Positions 24,658 to 33,677 of a stretch of 64,000 nucleotides of DNA are shown here, piece after piece (the stretch's first letter is position 1; every line of letters starts with the position of its first letter). The translations under genes and the position numbers were made by a program. Origin of the DNA: Corynebacterium capitovis DSM 44611 (GTDB lineage: Bacteria > Actinomycetota > Actinomycetes > Mycobacteriales > Mycobacteriaceae); NCBI RefSeq assembly GCF_030440535.1, contig NZ_CP047117.1, positions 620,001 through 684,000 of the forward strand, written 5' to 3'. Below the pieces are notes generated by a model. That model did not search any database and was not told the DNA's origin. It worked only from the letters and a program-made list of their open reading frames with translations.

Positions 24658-26475
24658 TTAGGTGAGACGGATCCGCGCCGGCGTGTGGGTGTCGATTTCC
24701 TCGCGCAGCGCGCGGAGGTCCTCCTCGGTGGCAGCCCACGGCAGTGTCACGGTCAACGAACTCTTGGCTTCCTCCACGGCAATGGATTCGGTGTCGAGAG
24801 GGGTGTCGGGGTGGTGCTGCTCGACGTAGGCGCGCACTGCCTCAACAATCGCGCCTTTTTCCACGTCGTATTCGCCCACCTGGACGCGCTCCGACGCGAG
24901 ACCCCGGTAGACGAAATTGTCACCAGAGATCGCGGCCAAAAACCCCGTGTCCACCTCGCCTGATGCGGTGATGGCGAGGACGCGACCCGCTACCCCCTGC
25001 GGGGTGGGTCGGCCTTTAGCGCCCACCAGGCGCAGACCGGTCAGGCCTTTGGTTCTGGGCGCCAGGGCGGCGCGGGCCGCAAGCTGTTCGGGCGTGAGGA
25101 TGTCACCCCATTTCACGTCGTCCCGCTCCTCGCTCGGTTGCATCTCGAGGGTGGCCAGGCGATTGTGGAGCGCTGCTTCTTGCTCCGTGAGCGCTTGGGC
25201 ATCGTCGAGAAGCAGGTGTGCGTCGGATAACAGCTGCTCGGACCACCGGGTGAAACGCTGGGCGTGCGCGTCGCATTCCTCTTGTGAGTACAGGGCTGGG
25301 TTGCCGAGCAGCTCGACGCTGAGCGCGGTTGGGGTCTTGGGCTCCATCGTGAATGAGAAGTCGTCGATCGGGCCGTGGCTCCACACTTCGTATTCGGTGG
25401 TGAGTGTCCCGTAGGCGATGTCGTCATGGAACGGGATGATGTTGAGCAGAGGGCCGAAGATGCGGGGTTTGCGGAAAAACGCGGGGCTGGCGTCGAAAAT
25501 ATCGCTGATCAATATGTCCTGGTGCGCGTAGCTCTGTTTTAGAGCGGCGCGGAAGCGGGCGGCGACGTCGAGGAGGGTGTCACCGTGTTCGAAACGAAGC
25601 TGGAGGGGAAGAGTCGTCGCGGTGGCGGAGTGCACGACCTTCGCTACGTCGGTGTGGCGCCCGGAGACGGGGAAGCCGACAACGGCGGTGTCTACCTGGG
25701 TGAACGCGGCGATGTAGGACAAAACAAGGGCGGCTGCCACGTCGCGCCAGGATAGCTTCGTTCCGGCGATCAGCGACCCCAACGCGGTGTTAGGGAGGCT
25801 CGTTGCTGAGATGCGCGGGAGATTGGCCGGGGCAGCGACGCGGTCGGTAAACGAAAGGTGTCGGGGTGCGCCTTCGAGCTGGCTCAGCCAGTACTGCACC
25901 GACTCTTCGCGCAGCACGCGCGGCTCAGCTGCGAGCTGCTTAAGCGTGCCGGTCCGGCACTCCGGCGCTGGCACGCCTGCGACGGCGGCCGCGATGAGCT
26001 CGCTAGCGCGGCGCCGCAGCAGCATGCCACCGTATCCGTCCAGTGCCGCGTGATGGCACCCGCCAAACCACGCGTACCGCTCGGGACCTAGCTTCGCGAC
26101 GAAGCTGCGGTACGACACGGTCGGCCCGGTGATCGGAATCGGTTCCTCCCATGACTCTCGCACGCGGGCGCGAAACGCTACCTCCGGGTCGGCCTCCTCG
26201 CTGAGGTCGAGGTACGTGTGGGATCTCTCGTCCTTGGTGCCCGGAACATTGCGCCACTCGCCGTCTTCTCCCTGTTCAAGGAAGTAATGGATCGAGTCCG
26301 TCTCCTCGATTGCCTGCGCGGTGCCCTCGTACACCATGTCGCCGGTCAATCCGTCCGCGGAGTAGAAGATAAGATGAGCGACCGCGTATGCCGAGGATGT
26401 GGGGTTGCGCAACTGGCCTAGCAAGTAGGGCTCCTGGGGTCGGAGCATGGGGATGGGGGAAAGCCCGGTGGTCAT
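24658..26475 (-). CDS. Free-standing condensation-domain protein with degenerate adenylation-like tail
   Basis: A 605-residue protein. Residues 1 to about 420 match an NRPS condensation/acyltransferase domain with an intact HHxxxDG motif at 141-147 (HHAALDG, catalytic H142). After a linker, residues about 475-605 resemble pieces of an adenylation domain (LVGAKGRPTPQGVAGRVL, then NFVYRGLASERVQVGEYDVE), but the ATP-binding core and catalytic lysine are missing. It could transfer a carrier-bound aminoacyl group to a hydroxyl or amine of a sugar or lipid-linked intermediate. It is convergent with the hydrolase gene (9 nt apart). Wax-ester-synthase-like or PapA-like acyltransferases share the motif and are alternatives. 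Confidence 0.75.
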   Translation of the reverse strand: MTTGLSPIPMLRPQEPYLLGQLRNPTSSAYAVAHLIFYSADGLTGDMVYEGTAQAIEETDSIHYFLEQGEDGEWRNVPGTKDERSHTYLDLSEEADPEVAFRARVRESWEEPIPITGPTVSYRSFVAKLGPERYAWFGGCHHAALDGYGGMLLRRRASELIAAAVAGVPAPECRTGTLKQLAAEPRVLREESVQYWLSQLEGAPRHLSFTDRVAAPANLPRISATSLPNTALGSLIAGTKLSWRDVAAALVLSYIAAFTQVDTAVVGFPVSGRHTDVAKVVHSATATTLPLQLRFEHGDTLLDVAARFRAALKQSYAHQDILISDIFDASPAFFRKPRIFGPLLNIIPFHDDIAYGTLTTEYEVWSHGPIDDFSFTMEPKTPTALSVELLGNPALYSQEECDAHAQRFTRWSEQLLSDAHLLLDDAQALTEQEAALHNRLATLEMQPSEERDDVKWGDILTPEQLAARAALAPRTKGLTGLRLVGAKGRPTPQGVAGRVLAITASGEVDTGFLAAISGDNFVYRGLASERVQVGEYDVEKGAIVEAVRAYVEQHHPDTPLDTESIAVEEAKSSLTVTLPWAATEEDLRALREEIDTHTPARIRLT

Positions 26476-26675
26476 GGACGTCTTTCTCGTGCTGGGGCGT
26501 GACTAATCACACGTGGAACCGGTAAATATTGGGTCTAAAAACGTGTAAACCATTCAGGATTGTAGCATGAAAAACGCTGGGAACTACGTTAAAATTTTGT
26601 CCGGCTAAAGCTGACTACGAGCGTTGCCCGGCTCGCAATGTGCCGTCCATTTTCTGACAGAAGGACCCGGTTGCT
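26476..26675 (+). promoter_or_regulatory. Divergent intergenic region between the condensation gene and the Wzz-like gene
   Basis: Two hundred bp that are clearly richer in A/T than the flanks (GGTAAATATTGGGTCTAAAA, GTTAAAATTTTG). It must hold promoters for both directions, but I cannot place -35/-10 pairs with confidence. ACACGT (26509-26514) and ACGTGT (26541-26546) form a spaced inverted repeat that could be an operator. No gene is seen in it. Confidence 0.3.
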
Positions 26676-27860
26676 TTGACACACGCAGGACCCGCCCCGC
26701 GCACGACACTCGCCTCCGGCGACGGTATTGGTGTCGACCTCAGCGCCGGATTTCGCGCGATAAAGGAAAGCCTTCCGCTTACCATTCTGGTCACTGTTTT
26801 GGCTGCCCTCGCGGCCACGGGGTTGCTGTGGCTGCGGGATCCGGTGTACAAATCCGAAGCCGTGGTCCTTGTGGCCACACCGTCTCGCAACGAGCAAACC
26901 GCCGACCAGCTCGCGGTTCAGTCGCGCGCATTCGGGGGAGTAGTTAACGACGACTCGGCGAAACGAGGAATCGAGGAATCTACCGGCCTGGAGGTCTCGA
27001 CGGCGGGTTTGACGCCAAACGTGAAGGTCATTTCGTCTGAGTCCGCCCCAGGGACGTTGACCATTTCGACCCGGGCGCATTCTCCAGAGGCGGCCAAGAA
27101 GCTTGGAGATGCCGTGATTGAGCAGATGCGAAGCCGCGCCGCCTCGGTTCGCGACGACTCTCTTGCCGACTTCGAGGCCAATTACCAGGCGCAGATCGAC
27201 CAGATCGAAGCCCGGCAGAAGGCAGTCTTGGCTGTCGACCCGATGGCGGATATCACCGAGTTTCAAACGCGCCTTTACCAGTTGCGCGCTGCCGCCGACG
27301 AGCCGCGGCTCAATCATGTGGCCATTTCGCAGCTGTCGCAAGAGACCGATTCCTCTAAGAGTGCAGCGCTTCGGCCCATCTTGACCGGTACTGTGCTCGG
27401 CGTTTTGATCGGCCTGATTACCCTTGTCACTCTTGTGTTGGTCAAGCTTTCACGGACTCGCACGGTCAATCAGGTGTGGTTACGCCGCGTCGACGCTCGC
27501 GCGGGTGTCACCGTGGACGCCACCCGGGACCCCGAGGCGGAAAACCCCGGCAGGTCGTTTCCTCCCAAGACGGACGCGATTGTCGCCGCCATCCGCCGCT
27601 CGGGCAGCAACGTCGTCCTCATCACGGAGGAAGGCACCTCGCTTGTCGACGCCCCCATGCCCTGCCTTCCTAGCGAATTCGTCCGGAAGCTGACGCAACC
27701 CTGGTGGAGCGACCTCGATCTCGATGACGTTGAGCTGGGGGTAATCGTGATCCATGAAGGAGCCCCCGTCACAGCGCTGGTGGAGAAGAACCTGGATGTG
27801 TTTGATTCCCTCGGCATCCCGGTTCGAGTGGTTGTTTTCGCGGCGAAGACCGAGGGGTAG
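26676..27860 (+). CDS. Wzz-like polysaccharide chain-length determinant
   Basis: A 394-residue membrane protein with a transmembrane helix at about residues 32-52, a large extracytoplasmic region of about 175 residues with coiled-coil character, and a second helix at about 231-254. Topology and the YKSEAVVLVATPSRNEQTA segment match polysaccharide co-polymerases. The C-terminal cytoplasmic part of about 140 residues has no Walker A, so it is not an autokinase. It would set the chain length of the Wzy product. TTG 26676 is used, with GAAGGA upstream; the first residues are THAGPAPRTTLASGDG. A GT4 gene follows after 6 nt. Confidence 0.8.
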   Translation: MTHAGPAPRTTLASGDGIGVDLSAGFRAIKESLPLTILVTVLAALAATGLLWLRDPVYKSEAVVLVATPSRNEQTADQLAVQSRAFGGVVNDDSAKRGIEESTGLEVSTAGLTPNVKVISSESAPGTLTISTRAHSPEAAKKLGDAVIEQMRSRAASVRDDSLADFEANYQAQIDQIEARQKAVLAVDPMADITEFQTRLYQLRAAADEPRLNHVAISQLSQETDSSKSAALRPILTGTVLGVLIGLITLVTLVLVKLSRTRTVNQVWLRRVDARAGVTVDATRDPEAENPGRSFPPKTDAIVAAIRRSGSNVVLITEEGTSLVDAPMPCLPSEFVRKLTQPWWSDLDLDDVELGVIVIHEGAPVTALVEKNLDVFDSLGIPVRVVVFAAKTEG

Positions 27861-27866
27861 CCAAAA

Positions 27867-29003
27867 ATGAGCTCCCAGCCCCGGGTGGGTCTCGTCCACG
27901 AGCGGTTTACTGACATTGCCGGAAGCGAACAGGTCGTCGAGCAACTAGCCCGCATCTGGCCCACCGGGCCCGTGTTCGTCCCCTTCTGCCGAGAATCAGG
28001 GATTCCAGACATTGATCGATCGCGCCTACGGTCGAGCTTCCTGCAACCCGTTTACTCTGCAGGGCAGAAGCTCTCCTACGCTCCACTACTGCCTGCGGTG
28101 CCGCGTGCGCTGCAGCACACGATCGCGAGCGAGGTTGCCGACGCGCCCCTCGACGCCTTGGTCATCAGCCACCACGCATTTGCTGTGGGGGCAGCTCGCC
28201 CGGACATCCCATCGCTGGCGTATGTGCACTCCCCGGCCCGATGGGCCTGGGATGCGACGTTTCTTAGAGGAGAGACAGACTCCCCGCTGGGGCAAAAGGC
28301 GTTACAGGTGCTGGGGCATCGGGCGCGCTCCAACGAACTACGTCACGTTCCGGCGCTGCGGGAGATTGTCGCTAACTCCTCGGCCGTTCGTGACCGCATC
28401 CGCTTGTGGTGGGGCAAAGATGCGCGCGTGATCCACCCCCCAGTCAATGTGGATTATTTTGCACCGGCGAATGACGCCACCCCGCGCGGAGACTACTTCA
28501 TCGTCGTGGGGCGAATGGTCCCGTATAAGCGAGTCGACATTGCCGTGCGCGCCGCCATCGCGGCGAAGACTCGTCTTGTCGTCATTGGGGAGGGGCGCGA
28601 CTTGCCCCGCATCAGCGCACTGGCGGCAACGGCCCCGGACATTGTCGAACTGAAGGGCTTCGTGCCTACGGAAGAGGTCCGAAGCCTGGTCCAGGGTGCC
28701 CGGGCCCTGCTAATGCCGGGGGAGGAAGACTTCGGGATCGTTCCAGTCGAGGCGATGGCCGCGGGTACCCCGGTGATTGCGCTAGGCAAGGGAGGAGCAC
28801 TCGACTCGGTCGTCGACGGTGAAACGGGCGTCCACGTCGCGCAGGGGATTAACGACGACGAGACTGTCGCTAATTTCGCCGCCGTTATGCGGGCATTTCG
28901 CGACGACGCCTTTCCACGAGGTCGTCTTATTGCCCACGCGGCGGCGTTTTCTCCTGCGGAATTTAGGCGCAAGATGAGTGAGGCCGTCAACGCGATGCTG
29001 TAG
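27867..29003 (+). CDS. GT4-family glycosyltransferase (mannosyltransferase-like)
   Basis: A 378-residue GT-B enzyme. The N-terminal LVHERFTDIAGSEQVVEQLA and YVHSPARWAWD segments resemble WbaZ/WcaI-type mannosyltransferases; the donor-site GEEDFGIVPVEAMAAGTPVI contains the E-x7-E motif. It should add a sugar to the lipid-linked repeat unit. ATG 27867 follows GAGGGG, and the gene is co-directional with the Wzz-like gene 6 nt upstream. The last 17 bp overlap the convergent polymerase gene. Sugar specificity is a guess from similarity. Confidence 0.88.
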   Translation: MSSQPRVGLVHERFTDIAGSEQVVEQLARIWPTGPVFVPFCRESGIPDIDRSRLRSSFLQPVYSAGQKLSYAPLLPAVPRALQHTIASEVADAPLDALVISHHAFAVGAARPDIPSLAYVHSPARWAWDATFLRGETDSPLGQKALQVLGHRARSNELRHVPALREIVANSSAVRDRIRLWWGKDARVIHPPVNVDYFAPANDATPRGDYFIVVGRMVPYKRVDIAVRAAIAAKTRLVVIGEGRDLPRISALAATAPDIVELKGFVPTEEVRSLVQGARALLMPGEEDFGIVPVEAMAAGTPVIALGKGGALDSVVDGETGVHVAQGINDDETVANFAAVMRAFRDDAFPRGRLIAHAAAFSPAEFRRKMSEAVNAML

Positions 29004-30324
29004 CGCTCCCCTCTGGCGCGACAGCCGCTGGTTTTCCTGCGCTCCTCGAGCGTGTCTGGGGCGCACAGCACGCGATGGCGGGCAGTACCCAGAACAAGAT
29101 ATCGAGCGGGAAAATTTCAAGGTACGTGGCAAATACCGCCGAGATGCACGCCGCGGTTGTCGCGGCGAGAGCGATACACACGAACGCGTAATCAATGCTG
29201 CTGGTAGGCAGTTGGCGGAGCAGCTGGCGCATTGACCAGATCATGAACGCGACGACCGCGACGTATAGTGCCATGCCAGGAAGGCCCAGCTCGATCAGTA
29301 TTTTCAAGTACTGGCTATCTGGTTGGTATGGCGGATTCAGAACGTCGATACCTGGCCCCGTCTTTTGGGCTGCGGATCCCGTGTTACCTAAACCTGTTCC
29401 CAGAGGGTGGGAAAGGACAAGTTGGAACGACTCGGCCCAATGGGTGATCCGTTGCTGCAGACTGCTCGACGAGGACAACGCTTGGATTGAGGAGCTCGAA
29501 CTGAACACCGAGAGCACAACCACGAGGGCCGCGATACCGATGCCGGCCACGATTTGTACGGCTTTGAACACGCGGCGGTGCTGCGTCACACCGAGGACTA
29601 TCAATCCGATAAAAAGGCCGATGTAGCTTGCGCGGACTACGGAAAATACCAGTCCGGCACCCATGACGAGTGACGCGGGCCAAAACAAGCGCGAACGAAG
29701 CCGGCGGGGCTCGAGGAGCGCGGACGACGTACCCGCCAAAAGCGCGACCATAAGGTAGAGGCCAAAGGGAAATGGCTGGTTGAAGGTGCCGAAGCTACGC
29801 AGTAGCGGGCCTGTCGTGCGTACTTGCTCGCCCCACGTGTACCCCATTTCGACGAGCCGTTCGCCCCCCACCATCTGCTGCAGGAGGCCGTAGATGGCAG
29901 TAATTGTGCCAGTGATAAGAAGAACTGAAATGAGGCGGTCTTTGTCGCGCTGAGTAAAGGGGTAGCGCCAGATGATAAAGACGAGGAGCAAGTAGAAGAA
30001 CGCGATCTTGATGGGGAAAAAGCTCCACAATCCGTGAACGATGACGCCTGACATCACTCCGAAGGGGATCAGTATCGCCAGCGGGCGCGCCCACGGCAGA
30101 AACGCGCGGTAGTGACCAGCGTCCGAGGCCGGCTGGGCGATGAAGCTACCTGCCAGGATGGCGAGGACCGCGAGTTCCTTCCAAAAAGAGGACGTAACGG
30201 GAAAAATGGTCAACAACCCATGGAAAGGTACGAGCGATAGGAAACACAACACGGCTGTTTGAGGGCGCCGGACGGAGATGACAAAAAAGACGCCGGCCAG
30301 CGTGACAGCAGTTAGAACGTGCAT
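28987..30324 (-). CDS. O-antigen polymerase/ligase family protein (Wzy-like)
   Basis: A 445-residue protein with 10-12 predicted transmembrane helices and a larger external loop in the C-terminal half (about 290-350: HPLGTGLGNTGSAAQ and PDSQYLKILIELGLPGMALY), the pattern of the Wzy/WaaL family. In this locus it most likely polymerises the flipped repeat units outside the membrane. ATG 30324 has a strong AAGGAGGA site. It is the last gene of the minus-strand unit ligase-hydrolase-flippase-polymerase and overlaps the convergent glycosyltransferase by 17 bp. Confidence 0.85.
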   Translation of the reverse strand: MHVLTAVTLAGVFFVISVRRPQTAVLCFLSLVPFHGLLTIFPVTSSFWKELAVLAILAGSFIAQPASDAGHYRAFLPWARPLAILIPFGVMSGVIVHGLWSFFPIKIAFFYLLLVFIIWRYPFTQRDKDRLISVLLITGTITAIYGLLQQMVGGERLVEMGYTWGEQVRTTGPLLRSFGTFNQPFPFGLYLMVALLAGTSSALLEPRRLRSRLFWPASLVMGAGLVFSVVRASYIGLFIGLIVLGVTQHRRVFKAVQIVAGIGIAALVVVLSVFSSSSSIQALSSSSSLQQRITHWAESFQLVLSHPLGTGLGNTGSAAQKTGPGIDVLNPPYQPDSQYLKILIELGLPGMALYVAVVAFMIWSMRQLLRQLPTSSIDYAFVCIALAATTAACISAVFATYLEIFPLDILFWVLPAIACCAPQTRSRSAGKPAAVAPEGSATASR

Positions 30325-30390
30325 CGGAGTCCTCCTTCATTCTGGCCGCGCCGGGCGCGGGCGGCTCAGTTCGGGACAGCTTTACTTAAA

Positions 30391-31896
30391 TTAACTCACC
30401 TCGCCGGTTCTCGCTGGTGCGTCCACCGAGACGGCGCGAGAGCGGGAAGGCGGGTTGAAGGGCCAACTGGCGGACAGTTTCAGGTACAGCACGTAGAGGC
30501 AGACAGCGAGCGTCCCCGCCAGAAACCAGTGCAAGCGATTGCTAAGGGTCACGGCCATCAGCGGGTAGCCGATGGCCGCGACGGCGACTACCTGTCGGGC
30601 GAGTTCGCCGAGAGGAAGGAGCTTGGGCACCCCGACCTGGGCGCGCACCAGCATTAACGTGACGACCATGAGCCCGCCCTCGGTGATGACTGTGGCAACC
30701 GCGGCGCCGTTCATCCCCCAGTGCGGGATGAGGACAAGGTTGAGGCACACTTTGACAACCAGGGCCGCCAAGGCGGCGATGGGAAAGCCCACTAGGCGCT
30801 TCGCTGCGAGGAGAACCGCCAGGGCGACCGTGGAGATCCCGCTGAACCCAGCGGAAACCACCAGAAGGCGCGCCGAGAGCCCAGCGGAAATGAACTCGGA
30901 ACCATAGAGGAGCGAAATGAGGTTGTCTGCCGTCGGGGTGAACCCGACGACTGCCAGTGCCCCTAGGGTCGCAGCTGTAATGATGGCGCGGCGTGTGTGC
31001 TGCGCGAATCGTTGCTGGTCGCGGGTGTATGAGGTGACCAGCACGGTAGTATAAGGCAGAGCGAGGGAGGTAATGGACAACCCAAGGACGTCCGAGAACT
31101 TGTAGGAAATGGCGTAGACACCCACTGGCTCAAACCCCACCAACCGCTCGAGCATGAGCTGGTCAACCTTGGTGAGGAGGAGGAAGAGCGCGTACCCGAT
31201 GGAGATTGGGATGGATTCTATAAGCGTGTCCCGCCAGCCGAGCATCGGGTGGTCGAAGGCGGGAATGAGATCGGGCAACTTACCCGAATGAATTCCCCAC
31301 CAACGGCTGGCCAGCGTAATAATCTCCCTGATTAAAGGGGCAATGATGAACGCGAAAACAGAAGGCGCGGCCCATGCAATGAACGCAATGACGAGTAGCT
31401 GCGCCATCTGCGCGATGATGTCCCAGCGCGCAATGAATCCCAGCTGGAGCCGGCTTTGGTAGAGCACCATCAGTGCGTTCGCGGGCGTCGATAAAATGAT
31501 GATGATCCCCGCAAAGAGGATGAGTCCGGAGACGCGCGGGCCCTGGCCGCTGATGACCGCGTAACCCACTGCGAAGAGATAGCCCGCCATTCCCAACACG
31601 AGACGAAGCACGATGAACGAGCCCGCCGCAAGCTGGTTGCTGCGAGCATCATCGCTAGTGATCCTGCCCAGCACCGCGCGCCCAACCCCCAGGTCGGTCA
31701 CCACGGCCATCAGGCCAAGAAGTGCAAAAATGAAGGAGTATATGCCCCAGTCCATAGGGGAAAGGGTGCGGGCGATGGTAACGCTCCCGAGCCAACCGAA
31801 GACAGCCGAGATGATCCGAGAGACGATCATCGCACTGCCGCTTGTCAGAACCTCCCGGTCGTCATGGGAGTGAAGGGAATCCGCCTGCGTTGTCAC
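30391..31896 (-). CDS. Oligosaccharide flippase (Wzx/MATE-like)
   Basis: A 501-residue protein with 12-14 transmembrane helices and the start of a polysaccharide flippase (SGSAMIVSRIISAVFGWLGS, SPMDWGIYSFIFALLGLMAV). It would move the undecaprenyl-linked repeat unit to the outer leaflet. The start is GTG at 31896; its GTGA overlaps the stop of the hydrolase gene, so translation is coupled. The polymerase follows after 66 nt on the same strand. Together with the polymerase, the Wzz-like protein and the initiating transferase it defines a Wzx/Wzy-dependent pathway. Confidence 0.9.
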   Translation of the reverse strand: MTTQADSLHSHDDREVLTSGSAMIVSRIISAVFGWLGSVTIARTLSPMDWGIYSFIFALLGLMAVVTDLGVGRAVLGRITSDDARSNQLAAGSFIVLRLVLGMAGYLFAVGYAVISGQGPRVSGLILFAGIIIILSTPANALMVLYQSRLQLGFIARWDIIAQMAQLLVIAFIAWAAPSVFAFIIAPLIREIITLASRWWGIHSGKLPDLIPAFDHPMLGWRDTLIESIPISIGYALFLLLTKVDQLMLERLVGFEPVGVYAISYKFSDVLGLSITSLALPYTTVLVTSYTRDQQRFAQHTRRAIITAATLGALAVVGFTPTADNLISLLYGSEFISAGLSARLLVVSAGFSGISTVALAVLLAAKRLVGFPIAALAALVVKVCLNLVLIPHWGMNGAAVATVITEGGLMVVTLMLVRAQVGVPKLLPLGELARQVVAVAAIGYPLMAVTLSNRLHWFLAGTLAVCLYVLYLKLSASWPFNPPSRSRAVSVDAPARTGEVS

Positions 31897-33677
31897 CTCG
31901 CCCCCCTCACCGAAAAGCGCCGCAATTGCTGCACGGCGTCATCAAGGAGTGTCGCGGTCTGCTCAAGCGAGTCGGGGCGGTGCAAGCTGTGGTCCCCCGC
32001 GGGAGCATTGAGTGCCGTGGCCCTGACCTTGAGTCTCCGCACTCTACCCAGCGTTTCTGGACCGCGGTGCCGCAGGAAATGCTCGAAGTCAACGGGGGAG
32101 AAGACGAGATCCACGGACACACCTCGCCCAGCGAGGCACCGCAGCATCGGCCCAGGGTTCTGGACAAGCCCAACTATCGCGCCGGCCTTCCACACGGCAA
32201 GTGGGATAAACCGCCCGATCACAACGGCAGCGGGCTTAATTCGTGCGCGCCACGATGTCGCTTCGTCACCGGCGCGAGTTAACTTACCCGTGTCGGGGTC
32301 GAGCCCATGTCGACGTACAAATTTCTTATCGACGGGCCTGCGACTCCGCGACCACTGGGTCAGATTCACCAACACCGCTGAGTGGGCTCGCAAAGCGATG
32401 GCCACCTCGGAGGCCATCCATGCCCCCGAGCACAAGCCGGCCACCAAGATTGGCCGCTGACCGCTTGGTAAGGTGTCGAGTCCGTCGGCCACCCATGAGG
32501 CAACCGCTACCGCATCCTTTCGAGACTGCAGGGAGTACAGCACCGGAATGGACCCCGGGGCGATGATTCCGGATTCGCCACAGTTGTCTTTATCGTGGCG
32601 TACGAATTCGAGACCGCGCCCCGCTTCTTTGCGCGCGTAGTCGACCCACAGGCGCCCCGGCCCCCATGACGCCTCATTTGCCGTGGACTCGAAAACCACC
32701 GCTGCGCGCGGCGGTTCTGTCGCGCTCCGCGTCACAAACGTCAGCAGCGCACGGTCCGTAGCAAGCTCGATTAGTTCTTCAAGGAGCTCACCCTCCGGTG
32801 ATGTGAACCGTGTGACCCGCGCTAAATTCCTCAGCCTCGGCGAGGACGCCTGGAGACCGTGTGCGCCTTTTTTGTGTCCTGCACACGCCGAAAGGACGTC
32901 GACAAGCTGGGCAATGTCCCGGTAGGGCACATGGTGAACAAGTGAGGGTGGGGAGAAGAAGGGGTCTGACTCTCGGACCCGGATGGTGGTGCTGGCGAGT
33001 TCACACAGGGGGGCAAGCGTAGGCTTGGTCGCGGTGTCGGACTGTGTGGCGATGATGCGCTCGGGTCCTGTGCGAAGTGGCATCTTCTGCCAGCTGAGTG
33101 AAGACAACTGGGCGGCTAGCTCCGCTGATGGGGAGAACTCAAGCGCCGTCACACGGTTCGGATCAGGGGCGGGGCCGGCGGCGACGACAAACTTGGCCTG
33201 CTGCTCGCGGAGCCATCGTTTCCCCGTTGCGGGTGGTTCCCAGTGCACGACGCGCTCGACCGCGTTCACTTCGTCGTCGCGTGCTTGAGCGAGCCAGGAT
33301 TCGACAAGGAACGCCCCCATGCCGACGGTGACGAGCGAAACGCCCGTGAGACTGAGCGAGCGGGCGTGCGCGAGGGCCGAGGATAGGGAGATCAGCCATG
33401 CGTCCCAGGTTCTAGAACCGAAGGACGAACCGGTGCCGGGCAGATCGAAGCGTAGCGAGGCCAACCCGTACGTGGCCAGCTGGCCGGAAAGGTAGCGCAA
33501 CCCGCGGTGGGTCGTGATCTTCTCCTCTCCAAATGGTGCCACGATGATGACTACGCTGGTTGTCGCCCCAACGTCGGGGACATCCAGGCAGGCAAAAAGA
33601 TCGTCATTGCTGCCAAACCAGTGCGGGTACGTCGAAAACCCGACGTTGTTCATGCAACCGGGCGTGGTGCGGGGCAT
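31893..33677 (-). CDS. Double alpha/beta-hydrolase protein of the polysaccharide locus
   Basis: A 594-residue protein that looks like two alpha/beta-hydrolase units in one chain. The first (about 20-140) shows VIIVAPFGEEKITTHRG and ASLRFDLPGTGSSFG. The second (about 300-590) shows ILVAGLCSGAWMASEVAIAL with a G-x-C-S-G-A nucleophile elbow and a late GDHSL histidine. Such pairs occur as separate proteins in exosortase-linked exopolysaccharide loci. It may release or transfer an acyl or aminoacyl group. The start ATG 33677 overlaps the ligase stop (TGATG). An ATG at 33653 is an alternative. Substrate unknown. Confidence 0.7.
   Translation of the reverse strand: MPRTTPGCMNNVGFSTYPHWFGSNDDLFACLDVPDVGATTSVVIIVAPFGEEKITTHRGLRYLSGQLATYGLASLRFDLPGTGSSFGSRTWDAWLISLSSALAHARSLSLTGVSLVTVGMGAFLVESWLAQARDDEVNAVERVVHWEPPATGKRWLREQQAKFVVAAGPAPDPNRVTALEFSPSAELAAQLSSLSWQKMPLRTGPERIIATQSDTATKPTLAPLCELASTTIRVRESDPFFSPPSLVHHVPYRDIAQLVDVLSACAGHKKGAHGLQASSPRLRNLARVTRFTSPEGELLEELIELATDRALLTFVTRSATEPPRAAVVFESTANEASWGPGRLWVDYARKEAGRGLEFVRHDKDNCGESGIIAPGSIPVLYSLQSRKDAVAVASWVADGLDTLPSGQRPILVAGLCSGAWMASEVAIALRAHSAVLVNLTQWSRSRRPVDKKFVRRHGLDPDTGKLTRAGDEATSWRARIKPAAVVIGRFIPLAVWKAGAIVGLVQNPGPMLRCLAGRGVSVDLVFSPVDFEHFLRHRGPETLGRVRRLKVRATALNAPAGDHSLHRPDSLEQTATLLDDAVQQLRRFSVRGAR

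Noticed and set aside
26589-27341. 250-codon minus-strand open frame opposite the Wzz-like gene
   Set aside because: The plus strand encodes two transmembrane helices with the Wzz layout and is co-directional with its neighbour; the minus-strand product has no domain.
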